DNA of 64,000 nucleotides. It comes from Leifsonia sp. ku-ls (lineage in GTDB: Bacteria > Actinomycetota > Actinomycetes > Actinomycetales > Microbacteriaceae). The stretch lies in NCBI GenBank assembly GCA_003367665.1, contig QKXI01000008.1, forward strand, positions 158,844-222,843, in the 5' to 3' direction. Positions 55,411-62,979 of the stretch are shown one piece after another. The position numbers and the translations under genes are program-made. The notes beneath the pieces were generated by a model. The model did not search any database. It was not told where the DNA came from and saw nothing but the letters and a program-made list of their open reading frames with translations. How positions within the stretch are numbered: the stretch's first letter is position 1; each line of letters begins with the position of its first letter.

Positions 55411-55448
55411 CGAAAGGGCCGCACCCCGACGCGGGTGCGGCCCTTTCG
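55411..55448 (-). terminator. Hairpin terminator after the CHAP-like gene
   Basis: Perfect 16-bp stem (55411-55426 with 55433-55448), 6-nt loop, about 32 nt after the stop of the CHAP-like gene. Confidence 0.8.
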
Positions 55449-55480
55449 TGCGCGTCAGCTCAGACGGATGAGGGGCTTCC

Positions 55481-56296
55481 CTAGACTTCGTTCTGCGTCT
55501 TCCGTTTCTGGGCCACCTGCAGACGGAGGTTCCAAATGAACCCGTCGGACAGGTTAATCATCTCGGCGGGTGCCGCTCCTGTTGCGACGAGAGCGTTCAC
55601 CTCATCCATCGTGCTGAGGATGGTGAAGGTCCCGTCCGTTGCGGCGAATGCCACTGACCCGTTCGGGTGCTTGACTAGGCGTCCCATTTCTTCGTCCGTT
55701 CCTGGTTGATTTGCGATGGGTGGCGGGTTGGAGCTGGAATCTTGATCGGCGTAGACGGGGTAGGCGTATCGGCTGCCCACTCGACCGTAGTTGTGATGCA
55801 CGACCGACGACGACCAGGGGTTGGAACCGGCGTTCCCCTCGATGGTCTCGCAGCTTGATCCATTCGTGCCGATGACGAGGCCGACATGCGACGCGGGAAT
55901 GTCGAAGAAGATCAGAGAACCGACGGTGGGAGTGGTCCCGACTCGACCCATTCGCGCGTACGTGTCGTAGGGGTCTTCTGCTCCCACTTCGTACCCGATT
56001 CCGTTGTTGTGCAGCAGCCAGGTCACGAACCACGCGCACCACTCATAGTTGTATGTTGCCCAGGGGCCCGTCACGGCCAGGTCGGACTTCACCTGGCTGA
56101 GAGTCCTCCCAACTTCTCCCATGGCGATTGTTTTCACCTGGTTGAAGCTCAAGGCGGGGGCGGCCACGGCGGCGGACGGGGTCAGCGTTCCTGCGGCGGC
56201 CAAAGCCGCGAGGGACAAGCCGCCCACCACAAGATTTCGCCTGGACAGTGCCGATCGGAGCAATTCGAAGTCGGACTCTGCTTCAGGATCGGTCAC
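55481..56296 (-). CDS. Tat-exported CHAP-like cysteine amidase/peptidase
   Basis: A 271-residue secreted protein. The N-terminus carries SRRNLVVGG (a twin-arginine Tat-type motif) and a hydrophobic stretch to AAVAAPA. The catalytic part fits a CHAP/NlpC-like fold: Cys87 (YEWCAWFVTWL), His137 (SHVGLVIG) and the polar ETIEGNAG (about 150-157). It probably cleaves peptidoglycan or a related amide. A 75-residue C-terminal part (FAATDGTFTILSTMDEVNAL) is not recognised. Lower in GC than neighbours. GTG 56296 is used (AAGGAT 7-11 nt upstream); GTG 56299 or ATG 56398 are alternatives, the last running into a palindrome. Confidence 0.8.
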   Translation of the reverse strand: MTDPEAESDFELLRSALSRRNLVVGGLSLAALAAAGTLTPSAAVAAPALSFNQVKTIAMGEVGRTLSQVKSDLAVTGPWATYNYEWCAWFVTWLLHNNGIGYEVGAEDPYDTYARMGRVGTTPTVGSLIFFDIPASHVGLVIGTNGSSCETIEGNAGSNPWSSSVVHHNYGRVGSRYAYPVYADQDSSSNPPPIANQPGTDEEMGRLVKHPNGSVAFAATDGTFTILSTMDEVNALVATGAAPAEMINLSDGFIWNLRLQVAQKRKTQNEV

Positions 56297-56400
56297 CACG
56301 CCATCCTTGCATCGCGGTCGGACCGTGGGCTCCCCCAGATAGAGGGCCATCGAGGAGATCGCTTCCCAGGCGGCGGCATGCGTGACGTGGGCGGACACAG

Positions 56401-56461
56401 AAGAGTCCGCACGAGTTCACGGCCGCTTTCGCAGACCGTCCATGAACTCGTGCGGACTCTT
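56401..56461 (-). terminator. 19-bp perfect palindrome between glnA and the CHAP-like gene
   Basis: AAGAGTCCGCACGAGTTCA (56401-56419) pairs perfectly with 56443-56461, across a 23-nt loop. It begins 57 nt after the glnA stop on the minus strand and ends just before the CHAP-like gene's leader. The T pair at the end is short. Its likely role is glnA termination. Confidence 0.6.
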
Positions 56462-56517
56462 TGCGGAATCAGGCATCCGCCAAGCCTCTCGACCCCCACA
56501 TGTCTGTGGGGACAGCT

Positions 56518-57942
56518 TCACACGCCGTAGTACAGCTCGTACTCGAACGGGTGCGGGCGCTGTGCGAGGGGCTTGATCTCCTTCTCGCGCTTGTACTCGA
56601 TCCAGGTCTCGATGAGCTCCGGGGTGAACACGCCGCCCGCGGTGAGGAAGTCGTGGTCGGCCTCGAGCGCGTCGAGGGCCTCGCCGAGCGACGCCGGAAC
56701 CTGCGGGATGTTGCGCGCCTCCTCCGGCGGCAGCTCGTAGAGGTCCTTGTCGACCGGCTCGTGCGGCTCGATGCGGTTCTTGATGCCGTCGAGGCCCGCC
56801 ATCAGCTGCGCCGCGAAGGCCAGGTACGGGTTGCCGGAGGCGTCGGGCGCGCGGAACTCGATGCGCTTGGCCTTCGGGTTGGAGCCCGTGATCGGGATGC
56901 GGATCGACGCCGAGCGGTTGCCGGCCGAGTAGACCAGGTTGACCGGGGCCTCGAAGCCGGGGACCAGGCGGTGGAACGAGTTCACCGTCGGGTTGGTGAA
57001 GGCGAGCACCGCGGGGGCGTGCTTGAGCAGGCCGCCGATGTACCAGCGCGCGATGTCGGACAGGCCGCCGTAGCCGGCCTCGTCGTAGAACAGCGGCTTG
57101 CCGTCGTTCCACAGCGACTGGTGGGTGTGCATGCCCGAGCCGTTGTCGCCGAACAGCGGCTTCGGCATGAAGGTCGCCGTCTTACCCCACTCGGAGGCGG
57201 TGTTCTTGACGATGTACTTGAACTTCAGGATGTCGTCCGCCGCGTGGACCATCGTGTCGAACTTGTAGTTGATCTCGCCCTGGCCGGCGGTGCCGACCTC
57301 GTGGTGCGAGCGCTCGACCTCGAGGCCCGCGTCGATCAGCTTGAGCACGATGTCGTCGCGCAGGTCGGCGTGCTGGTCGACCGGCGAGACGGGGAAGTAG
57401 CCGCCCTTGTACGGGGTCTTGTTGGCCAGGTTGCCGCCCTCTTCGACGCGGCCCGAGTTCCAGGCGCCCTCGCTGGAGTCGACCGAGTAGAAGCTGGAGT
57501 GCTGGTTCACCTCGTAGCGGACGTCGTCGAAGATGTAGAACTCGGCCTCCGGCGCGAAGAACGCGGTGTCCGCGATGCCGGTCGAGGCGAGGTACTTCTC
57601 CGCCTTCTTGGCGACCTGGCGCGGGTCCTTCGCGTAGATCTCGCCGTTGCGCGGGTTGTAGATGTCGAACACCATGATCAGCGTGCGCTCGGCGCGGAAC
57701 GGGTCGATGTAGGCGGTCGACACATCCGGGATGAGCTGCATGTCGGACTCGTGGATCGACGCGAAGCCGCGGATCGAGGAGCCGTCGAACAGCTGGCCGA
57801 CGGAGAAGAACTCCTCGTCGACGGTCGAGGCGGGGATGTTGAAGTGCTGCTGCACACCGGGCAGGTCGGTGAAGCGGATATCAAGGAACTTGACGTCGGT
57901 GTCCTTGATGAACTTGAGCACCTCGGAAGAATCACGGAACAT
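56518..57942 (-). CDS. glnA: Glutamine synthetase, type I (primary, adenylylated)
   Basis: A 474-residue enzyme, main ammonia assimilation. Motifs are [17 protein letters not shown] (about 53-69), [16 protein letters not shown] (about 204-219), [24 protein letters not shown] and [15 protein letters not shown]. The adenylylation site [17 protein letters not shown] holds Tyr402, target of GlnE. A GlnR-type operator and a TAGCGT -10 precede it, and GGGAG lies 9 nt before ATG 57942. It heads a minus-strand unit ending at a 19-bp palindrome. Confidence 0.97.
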   Translation of the reverse strand: MFRDSSEVLKFIKDTDVKFLDIRFTDLPGVQQHFNIPASTVDEEFFSVGQLFDGSSIRGFASIHESDMQLIPDVSTAYIDPFRAERTLIMVFDIYNPRNGEIYAKDPRQVAKKAEKYLASTGIADTAFFAPEAEFYIFDDVRYEVNQHSSFYSVDSSEGAWNSGRVEEGGNLANKTPYKGGYFPVSPVDQHADLRDDIVLKLIDAGLEVERSHHEVGTAGQGEINYKFDTMVHAADDILKFKYIVKNTASEWGKTATFMPKPLFGDNGSGMHTHQSLWNDGKPLFYDEAGYGGLSDIARWYIGGLLKHAPAVLAFTNPTVNSFHRLVPGFEAPVNLVYSAGNRSASIRIPITGSNPKAKRIEFRAPDASGNPYLAFAAQLMAGLDGIKNRIEPHEPVDKDLYELPPEEARNIPQVPASLGEALDALEADHDFLTAGGVFTPELIETWIEYKREKEIKPLAQRPHPFEYELYYGV

Positions 57943-58000
57943 ACGGACGACTCCCAATGGCTTTGCGGGTGACCGGACTGCGCGTGCAGCCCACTCGACC

Positions 58001-58006
58001 ACGCTA
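58001..58006 (-). promoter_or_regulatory. -10 box of glnA
   Basis: TAGCGT on the minus strand, about 58 nt before ATG 57942. The GlnR-like site starts 11 nt further upstream and covers the -35 region. Confidence 0.4.
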
Positions 58007-58016
58007 GGGGGAGGCC

Positions 58017-58054
58017 GTTTCCCCGCGGTCACGCGAATGTTTCCGGCGTGTTAC
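58017..58054 (-). promoter_or_regulatory. GlnR-like operator upstream of glnA
   Basis: On the minus strand, four half-sites run GTAAC, six bases, GAAAC, six bases, GTGAC, six bases, GAAAC (top-strand positions 58054-58050, 58043-58039, 58032-58028, 58021-58017). Spacers are exactly six each. This is the known actinobacterial GlnR consensus (gTnAC-n6-GaAAC, two sites in tandem). It lies between glnA and the divergent RDD gene and could influence both. Confidence 0.7.
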
Positions 58055-58105
58055 GCGTACCCGGGGCGGGGATGCGGCGCCCAGGTCGGCCCGAGCGGCG
58101 CTCGG

Positions 58106-58111
58106 TAGACT
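58106..58111 (+). promoter_or_regulatory. -10 box of the RDD-family gene
   Basis: TAGACT, 6 nt before GTG 58118. Confidence 0.5.
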
Positions 58112-58117
58112 CGGCGG

Positions 58118-58540
58118 GTGCCTCAGAACCCCTCCAACCGCTCCGGCGACATCGCCCCCAGCCGCTACCCGGGGGAGCGCCTCGGCCTGCCGGAGGCGGG
58201 ACCGCGCTCGGTCGGCCGGGTGGGGAGGCGTATCGGGGCGATCGTGATCGACTGGGCGATCGCGTCGTTCCTCTCGTTCGCGTTCTTCCGCTACGACAGC
58301 TGGGCGACGATCGCGATCTTCGCCGTGTTGCAGATCCTGTTCATCCCGACCATCGGCGGCAGCATCGGCCACCGCGTCTTCGGGTTGCGCGTCGTCGCCG
58401 TCCGCGGCGGCTGGGTCGGCGTGTGGCGGCCGATCGTCCGCACCCTGTTGCTGTGCATCGTCATCCCGGCCCTGGTCTGGGACTCCGACCAGCGCGGCTT
58501 CCACGACAAGATCGCGGGAACGGTCCTCATCCGCGCCTGA
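58118..58540 (+). CDS. RDD-family membrane protein
   Basis: A 140-residue protein with two or three membrane helices (AIVIDWAIASFLSFAFF, ATIAIFAVLQILFIPTIGG, IVRTLLLCIVIPALVW). RRIGAIVIDWAIA is the RDD motif region, and the C-terminus has RGFHDKIAGTVLI. Function is unknown, with roles proposed in solute transport. GTG 58118. It sits between glnA and the DUF4191 gene, as in mycobacteria (conserved synteny). Confidence 0.88.
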   Translation: MPQNPSNRSGDIAPSRYPGERLGLPEAGPRSVGRVGRRIGAIVIDWAIASFLSFAFFRYDSWATIAIFAVLQILFIPTIGGSIGHRVFGLRVVAVRGGWVGVWRPIVRTLLLCIVIPALVWDSDQRGFHDKIAGTVLIRA

Positions 58541-58577
58541 CTCGGCGCATGCCGCGACGCCGCCGGGTCGATCCGGG

Positions 58578-59273
58578 TCAGCGGGCGCGCTGGGCGCGGA
58601 CCTTCATCGGGTCGATGCCCTTCGGGATCGGCATCTGGTTCTCCATCGACTGGAGGCGGTTGCTGATCGCGATGACCTCGGCCTTGGTGAGGGTCGGCTT
58701 GATCTTCGCCAGGGTGCGCGGGACCTTGTGCAGCGGCACCGAGTCGGCGTCCGGTCCGACCGTGATGATGGTGACGGGGACGTTGGGCAGCACGCGGTTG
58801 ACCTTGCGGCGCTCCTCGTCCACCATCCGCTTGGTGCGCGTCGCCGGGCCCTCGCTGATCAGCACGACGCCGCCGCGCCCGGTCGCCCGGTAGACCGCGT
58901 CCTGCGTCTTGCCGTTGACGGCCACCGGCATCTCGGACCCGCGCCAGCTGCGCTTCAGCGACGAGCGCAGCACGGCGCCGACCGCGCCCGGCTGACCCTC
59001 GATCTGCGAGTACGCCGCGCGCTCGGCACGGCGGCCCAGGATGATGAGCCCGACCAGGACGCCCGCGAGCACACCCGCCAGGATCCACAGCACCATCGTG
59101 AAGACGTTGCCGCCGGACAGGAAGATCGCGAGCAGCACGCCGGCGACGATGGGAAGGACAGCCCCCAGGACGATGTAGAGCAGCGCACGGTCGTCGTACC
59201 GGCGGGTCATCTGGAAGACCTGCCACATCTGCTTCAGACGGCCGGGCTCCTTGGTGGACTTGTCCTTTGCCAT
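58578..59273 (-). CDS. DUF4191 membrane protein
   Basis: A 231-residue actinobacterial protein of unknown function. A basic N-terminus (GRLKQMWQVFQMTRRYD) precedes two membrane helices (ALLYIVLGAVLPIVAGVLLA, TMVLWILAGVLAGVLVGLII), then a cytoplasmic domain with PVAVNGKTQDAVYRATGRGG and VPVTIITVGPDADSVPL. It accompanies lipA-lipB in many Actinobacteria. ATG 59273 has TATCCT 7 nt upstream, so it can be transcribed separately from lipA. Confidence 0.88.
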   Translation of the reverse strand: MAKDKSTKEPGRLKQMWQVFQMTRRYDDRALLYIVLGAVLPIVAGVLLAIFLSGGNVFTMVLWILAGVLAGVLVGLIILGRRAERAAYSQIEGQPGAVGAVLRSSLKRSWRGSEMPVAVNGKTQDAVYRATGRGGVVLISEGPATRTKRMVDEERRKVNRVLPNVPVTIITVGPDADSVPLHKVPRTLAKIKPTLTKAEVIAISNRLQSMENQMPIPKGIDPMKVRAQRAR

Positions 59274-59280
59274 AGCTCCA

Positions 59281-59286
59281 AGGATA
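59281..59286 (-). promoter_or_regulatory. -10 box of the DUF4191 gene
   Basis: TATCCT on the minus strand, 7 nt before ATG 59273, in the 62-nt gap after lipA. Confidence 0.5.
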
Positions 59287-59335
59287 CCGGCTCGCGGGTC
59301 CTCCAGATGACTCGTTCGCCGCTGGGAGAGTGCTG

Positions 59336-60325
59336 TCAGGAGACCGCCTGCGCGAAGCCGAGCGACGCGTCGGCGAGGTGCCGCAGCTCGTCCGGCACCG
59401 GCCGTCCCTTCGCCTGCATCGACTGCGCCCACAGCCGCCCCGCGCGGTACGACGAACGCACCAGCGGACCGGCGAGCACGCCGAGGAAGCCGACCTCCTC
59501 CGCCTCCTGCTTGAGCTCCACGAACTCGTCCGGGTGCACCCAGCGCGCCACCGGCAGGTGCCGCGGGCTCGGCCGCAGGTACTGCGTGATGGTGAGGATG
59601 TCGGTGCCCGCGTCGTGCAGGTCGCGCAGGGCGGCGCTCACCTCGTGCCGCTCCTCGCCCATCCCGAGGATGAGGTTGGACTTGGTGATGAGGCCGGCCG
59701 CGCGTCCCTGGGTCAGCACGTCGAGCGAGCGCTCGTAGCGGAACGCCGGCCGGATGCGCTTGAAGATGCGCGGCACCGTCTCGACGTTGTGCGCGAACAC
59801 CTCGGGCCTGGCGGAGAAGACCTCGCCCAGGTGCGCCGGGTTGCCGGAGAAGTCGGGAACCAGGATCTCGACGCCGGTGCCGGGGGACTGGCGGTGGATC
59901 TCGCGGATCGTCTCCGCGTACAGCCACGATCCCTCGTCCTCCAGGTCGTCGCGGGCGACTCCGGTCACGGTGGCGTAGCGCAGGCCCATCCGCTGGACGG
60001 ACTCGGCGACGCGCCGCGGCTCGTCGCGGTCGAAGTCGGCCGGCTTCCCGGTGTCGATCTGGCAGAAGTCGCAGCGGCGGGTGCACTGGGAGCCGCCGAT
60101 GAGGAAGGTGGCTTCGCGGTCCTCCCAGCACTCGTAGATGTTCGGGCAGCCGGCCTCCTGGCAGACCGTGTGCAGCTCCTCGGTCTTCACCAGGGTCTGC
60201 AGCTGCCGGTACTCCGGCCCCATCTTCGCCTTGGTCTTGATCCACTCGGGCTTGCGCTCGATCGGCGTCTGGGCGTTGCGGACCTCGAGGCGCAGCATCC
60301 GGCGCCCCTCGGGTGCGGCGCTCAC
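59336..60325 (-). CDS. lipA: Lipoyl synthase (radical SAM)
   Basis: A 329-residue enzyme that inserts two sulfurs into octanoyl groups on carrier lysines. The auxiliary cluster cysteines Cys55, Cys60 and Cys66 ([12 protein letters not shown]) and the radical-SAM cysteines Cys81, Cys85 and Cys88 (CTRRCDFC) are all present, with a C-terminal RSSYRAG. GTG 60325 overlaps the lipB stop by 4 nt; an ATG nine codons later (60298) is a weaker alternative. It follows lipB in one operon, and a lipoyl-bearing E2 gene lies at the window's right edge. Confidence 0.96.
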   Translation of the reverse strand: MSAAPEGRRMLRLEVRNAQTPIERKPEWIKTKAKMGPEYRQLQTLVKTEELHTVCQEAGCPNIYECWEDREATFLIGGSQCTRRCDFCQIDTGKPADFDRDEPRRVAESVQRMGLRYATVTGVARDDLEDEGSWLYAETIREIHRQSPGTGVEILVPDFSGNPAHLGEVFSARPEVFAHNVETVPRIFKRIRPAFRYERSLDVLTQGRAAGLITKSNLILGMGEERHEVSAALRDLHDAGTDILTITQYLRPSPRHLPVARWVHPDEFVELKQEAEEVGFLGVLAGPLVRSSYRAGRLWAQSMQAKGRPVPDELRHLADASLGFAQAVS

Positions 60326-60981
60326 GCGACGGCCTCGGCGGCGGTGAACTCGAGCTCGAAGGCGTCGATGACGAGCGGCGCGACGTCCTGCGGCGTGACG
60401 GTGCGGCCGAGGACGCGCGAGATCGTGGTGACGCCGGCGTCGCGGATGCCGCAGGCGACGATGCGGTCGTAGGCGGTGAGGTCGTTGGAGCAGTTCAGCG
60501 CGAAGCCGTGCATGGTGACGCCCTCGGCGACACGGATGCCGATGGCGGCGATCTTCTCGTCCTGCTGGGCTCCCGGGTTGTGCTCGGGTCGCATCCACAC
60601 GCCGGACCGGCCCTCGATCTGCACGCCGGTCACGCCGACGCGGGCGAGCACGTCGATGAGGACGCGTTCGAGCGCGCGGACGTAGCCGACGACGTCGACG
60701 GGTTCGTGGAGGCGGAGGATCGGGTACCCCACGAGCTGCCCCGGCCCGTGCCAGGTGATCTTGCCGCCGCGGTCGACGTCGACGACGGGCGTGCCGTCGG
60801 TCGGACGTTCGTCCGGGGCGGTGCGCTTGCCGGCGGTGTACACCGGCTCGTGCTCGAGGAGGATGACGGTATCGGGCGCCCGGCCTGCGACGACGGCAGC
60901 GTGCACGGCACGCTGCTGCTGAAGGGCCTCGAGATACGGCACGGAGTTGGCGCTTAGCCCCGTGACGTCATACGTGGTCAC
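60322..60981 (-). CDS. lipB: Octanoyltransferase LipB
   Basis: A 219-residue enzyme that transfers octanoate from acyl carrier protein to lipoyl domains, ahead of LipA. Motifs are [15 protein letters not shown] (about 39-53), [18 protein letters not shown] (about 71-88), catalytic Lys143 (DEKIAAIGI) and Cys177 (IVACGI). GTG 60981 with TAGACT 6 nt upstream. Translation is coupled to lipA by GTGA overlap. Confidence 0.96.
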   Translation of the reverse strand: MTTYDVTGLSANSVPYLEALQQQRAVHAAVVAGRAPDTVILLEHEPVYTAGKRTAPDERPTDGTPVVDVDRGGKITWHGPGQLVGYPILRLHEPVDVVGYVRALERVLIDVLARVGVTGVQIEGRSGVWMRPEHNPGAQQDEKIAAIGIRVAEGVTMHGFALNCSNDLTAYDRIVACGIRDAGVTTISRVLGRTVTPQDVAPLVIDAFELEFTAAEAVA

Positions 60982-60987
60982 CCGGTC

Positions 60988-60993
60988 AGTCTA
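60988..60993 (-). promoter_or_regulatory. -10 box of lipBA
   Basis: TAGACT on the minus strand, 6 nt before GTG 60981. Confidence 0.5.
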
Positions 60994-61096
60994 CGTCCGG
61001 CGCGGAGAAGGTGCGCACAGGGCGGGTGGCGGAGGTGTTCTCCACAGATTTCCGGGAGCGCGGCCTGCGCGGTTCCTCACCGACTGGGATGGACGC

Positions 61097-62974
61097 ATGA
61101 CCCTGCTCATCGGTTTTTCCCGTTCCCATCCTGCGGCCGATCGTCCAGAACTCGATCGCGTCGCGGTCGCCCTGGCCCGCGCGGAAGGGTGGCACGCCGT
61201 GGGACCACCCGCGGCCGCCCCCGGCGGCGGTGTGGTGCTGCGCGTGAGCGGCGGGGCGCTGCATGACACGGCGCGGTTGCGGGTTCGCGAGCGGCGTCCT
61301 CGCGACGGCGCGGCGCCCTCGCCGGACGTCGCCGCACGGCGACAGGCGGCGAGCGAGCATGTCGTCGGGGTGGCGGTCGACCTGGGTCGGCGCGTCCACC
61401 GCGGACGAGAGATCGACGCGGTGGTTCTGGCCGATGTCCCCGACGGAACCGTGTCCGACCTCCTGGCGCGCCGCGCCGGCGTCTCGGGAGGCGAGGCCGC
61501 CACGGTGCTCCTCGCGGTCGCGCGCGGCGTCGGCGCGCTGCACACGGCAGGGTGGTCGGGGCCGGTCCTCTCGCCGGACGGCGTGTTGTTCACGGCGGAC
61601 GGCTGCCCGGCGCTCGACCTCCTCGACGACGTCGTTCCGTCGACGGGCGAGGCGGCGGTGGCCGACGCGGAGGCGTTCCACGCGTTCGCCCGCATCCTGT
61701 GCCTCCGTGTGGTCGACGGGACCGGCCTGCGGCTGCTGGCGGCGGTGGAGGGTGCGCTGCGCACCGGGCGGTGGGCGGCGGTCGAGGAGGCGGTGAGCGC
61801 CGTGGCGCGGCCGGTCGCGGTGCGGCTGGGTGCGGACGGAGCGGCGTCGAGAGGTGGGAGCGCTGACGGGCCCGACGCGACCGCCGTCGTCGCGGGAGTC
61901 GGTGTGGCGGGTGGTAGCACACCCGTCGGCGCGGAGGGTGCCGACCAGGGGGTTGCGGGGTGGTCGGCGGCCCTCGCGACCAGAGGACGGGGGCGCGGTG
62001 GCAGACGCGATAGCGCCCGTGCAGCGTCCGTTGGATCCGCCGGCAGACAACGACGCCACCTCGTTCGGGACACCGCAGGCGCATCGGAGTCGGCCGCCGT
62101 CGCCGGCCGCGAGTCCGGCAGTGTGGACGGGCGATCGGTCCGCTCGCCCGTCGGCCTCGCTCCGCGTCGTGGACTGACGCCCGACCGGCCGGACCCGCAT
62201 TCCGCGGCCCCTCGCGGCACGATCGGATCCGCGCGCACCGCCGATCTTGTTGAGCTTCTCGACCGTGGCATCGTCCGTGCTGCACGAGCGTGGCTGGTCG
62301 GTCTCGTGCGTCGGCGGCCTGCCCTGACCGTCGCGGCGGCGGTGCCTCTCGCGCTCGCCGTGGTGCTGATCGCGACGATTCCCGGAAACCCTCCGGATTC
62401 GGCTTCGGCGGCCTCGGCGGCCTTCGGCCGCAGTGGTGGGTCGGCGGGAACAGGGCGAAGCGACGCGGGCGGGACGGCGGTCGACCGATCCGGGGTGTCC
62501 GACGGTCGGAGCAGCGCGGGTGAAAGCGTCTCCCCGGCGGCCTCGCCGACGGCGTCCCGAAGCCCGGACGCCGTGGCGGAAGCGACCGGGACGGCCGCCT
62601 CCCGAGCACCATTGCCTGCTCCCGGCACCGCCGCCCCACGGCAGAGCGGTGACGACCCGGTGGACGCGGCACGCGCGCTGCTGGACGCCCGGCTGGCATG
62701 CTTCTCAGCGACACCGACGGAGGCCTCCTGCCTCGGCGGCGTGCTCGAACCCCGAACGGGCCTCGGCACCGACGAGCTCGCCGCGCTCGGCCGGGCCGGC
62801 GCGCCGGCCGAGCGCGACTACACCGGGGCCACGTTCGCCCTCGTGGAGCGATGGGGCGACGCCGCGCTCATCGCCGTGGCGCCCGACACGTCCCGCACGC
62901 CGAAAAGCGAACCGGCCTCGCTCCTGCTGGTGCGGAGCGAGGCCGGTTGGCGGCTACGGGCGGTGTTCCCGTGA
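61097..62974 (+). CDS. Membrane-anchored pseudokinase-like protein of unknown function
   Basis: A 625-residue protein. Residues 1-250 loosely follow a protein-kinase fold: VVLADVPDGTVSDLLARR (about 112-129, hinge and D-helix region), then VARGVGALHTAGWSGPVLSP and DGVLFTADGCPALDLLDDV, where the HRD catalytic loop and DFG would be. Neither HRD nor DFG is recognisable, so activity is unlikely. A disordered Ala/Gly/Ser stretch (about 255-400) leads to one membrane helix (ALTVAAAVPLALAVVLIATI, about 414-433), another disordered Ser/Ala tract, and an extracytoplasmic domain (about 510-625, FALVERWGDAALIAVAPD). ATG 61097 with GGGATGGA upstream. I do not recognise a named family. Confidence 0.7.
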   Translation: MTLLIGFSRSHPAADRPELDRVAVALARAEGWHAVGPPAAAPGGGVVLRVSGGALHDTARLRVRERRPRDGAAPSPDVAARRQAASEHVVGVAVDLGRRVHRGREIDAVVLADVPDGTVSDLLARRAGVSGGEAATVLLAVARGVGALHTAGWSGPVLSPDGVLFTADGCPALDLLDDVVPSTGEAAVADAEAFHAFARILCLRVVDGTGLRLLAAVEGALRTGRWAAVEEAVSAVARPVAVRLGADGAASRGGSADGPDATAVVAGVGVAGGSTPVGAEGADQGVAGWSAALATRGRGRGGRRDSARAASVGSAGRQRRHLVRDTAGASESAAVAGRESGSVDGRSVRSPVGLAPRRGLTPDRPDPHSAAPRGTIGSARTADLVELLDRGIVRAARAWLVGLVRRRPALTVAAAVPLALAVVLIATIPGNPPDSASAASAAFGRSGGSAGTGRSDAGGTAVDRSGVSDGRSSAGESVSPAASPTASRSPDAVAEATGTAASRAPLPAPGTAAPRQSGDDPVDAARALLDARLACFSATPTEASCLGGVLEPRTGLGTDELAALGRAGAPAERDYTGATFALVERWGDAALIAVAPDTSRTPKSEPASLLLVRSEAGWRLRAVFP

Positions 62975-62979
62975 GGCGA

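Noticed and set aside
61038-61046. TTCTCCACA, one mismatch from a DnaA box
   Set aside because: A single box with no cluster or AT-rich region near; one such match is expected by chance.
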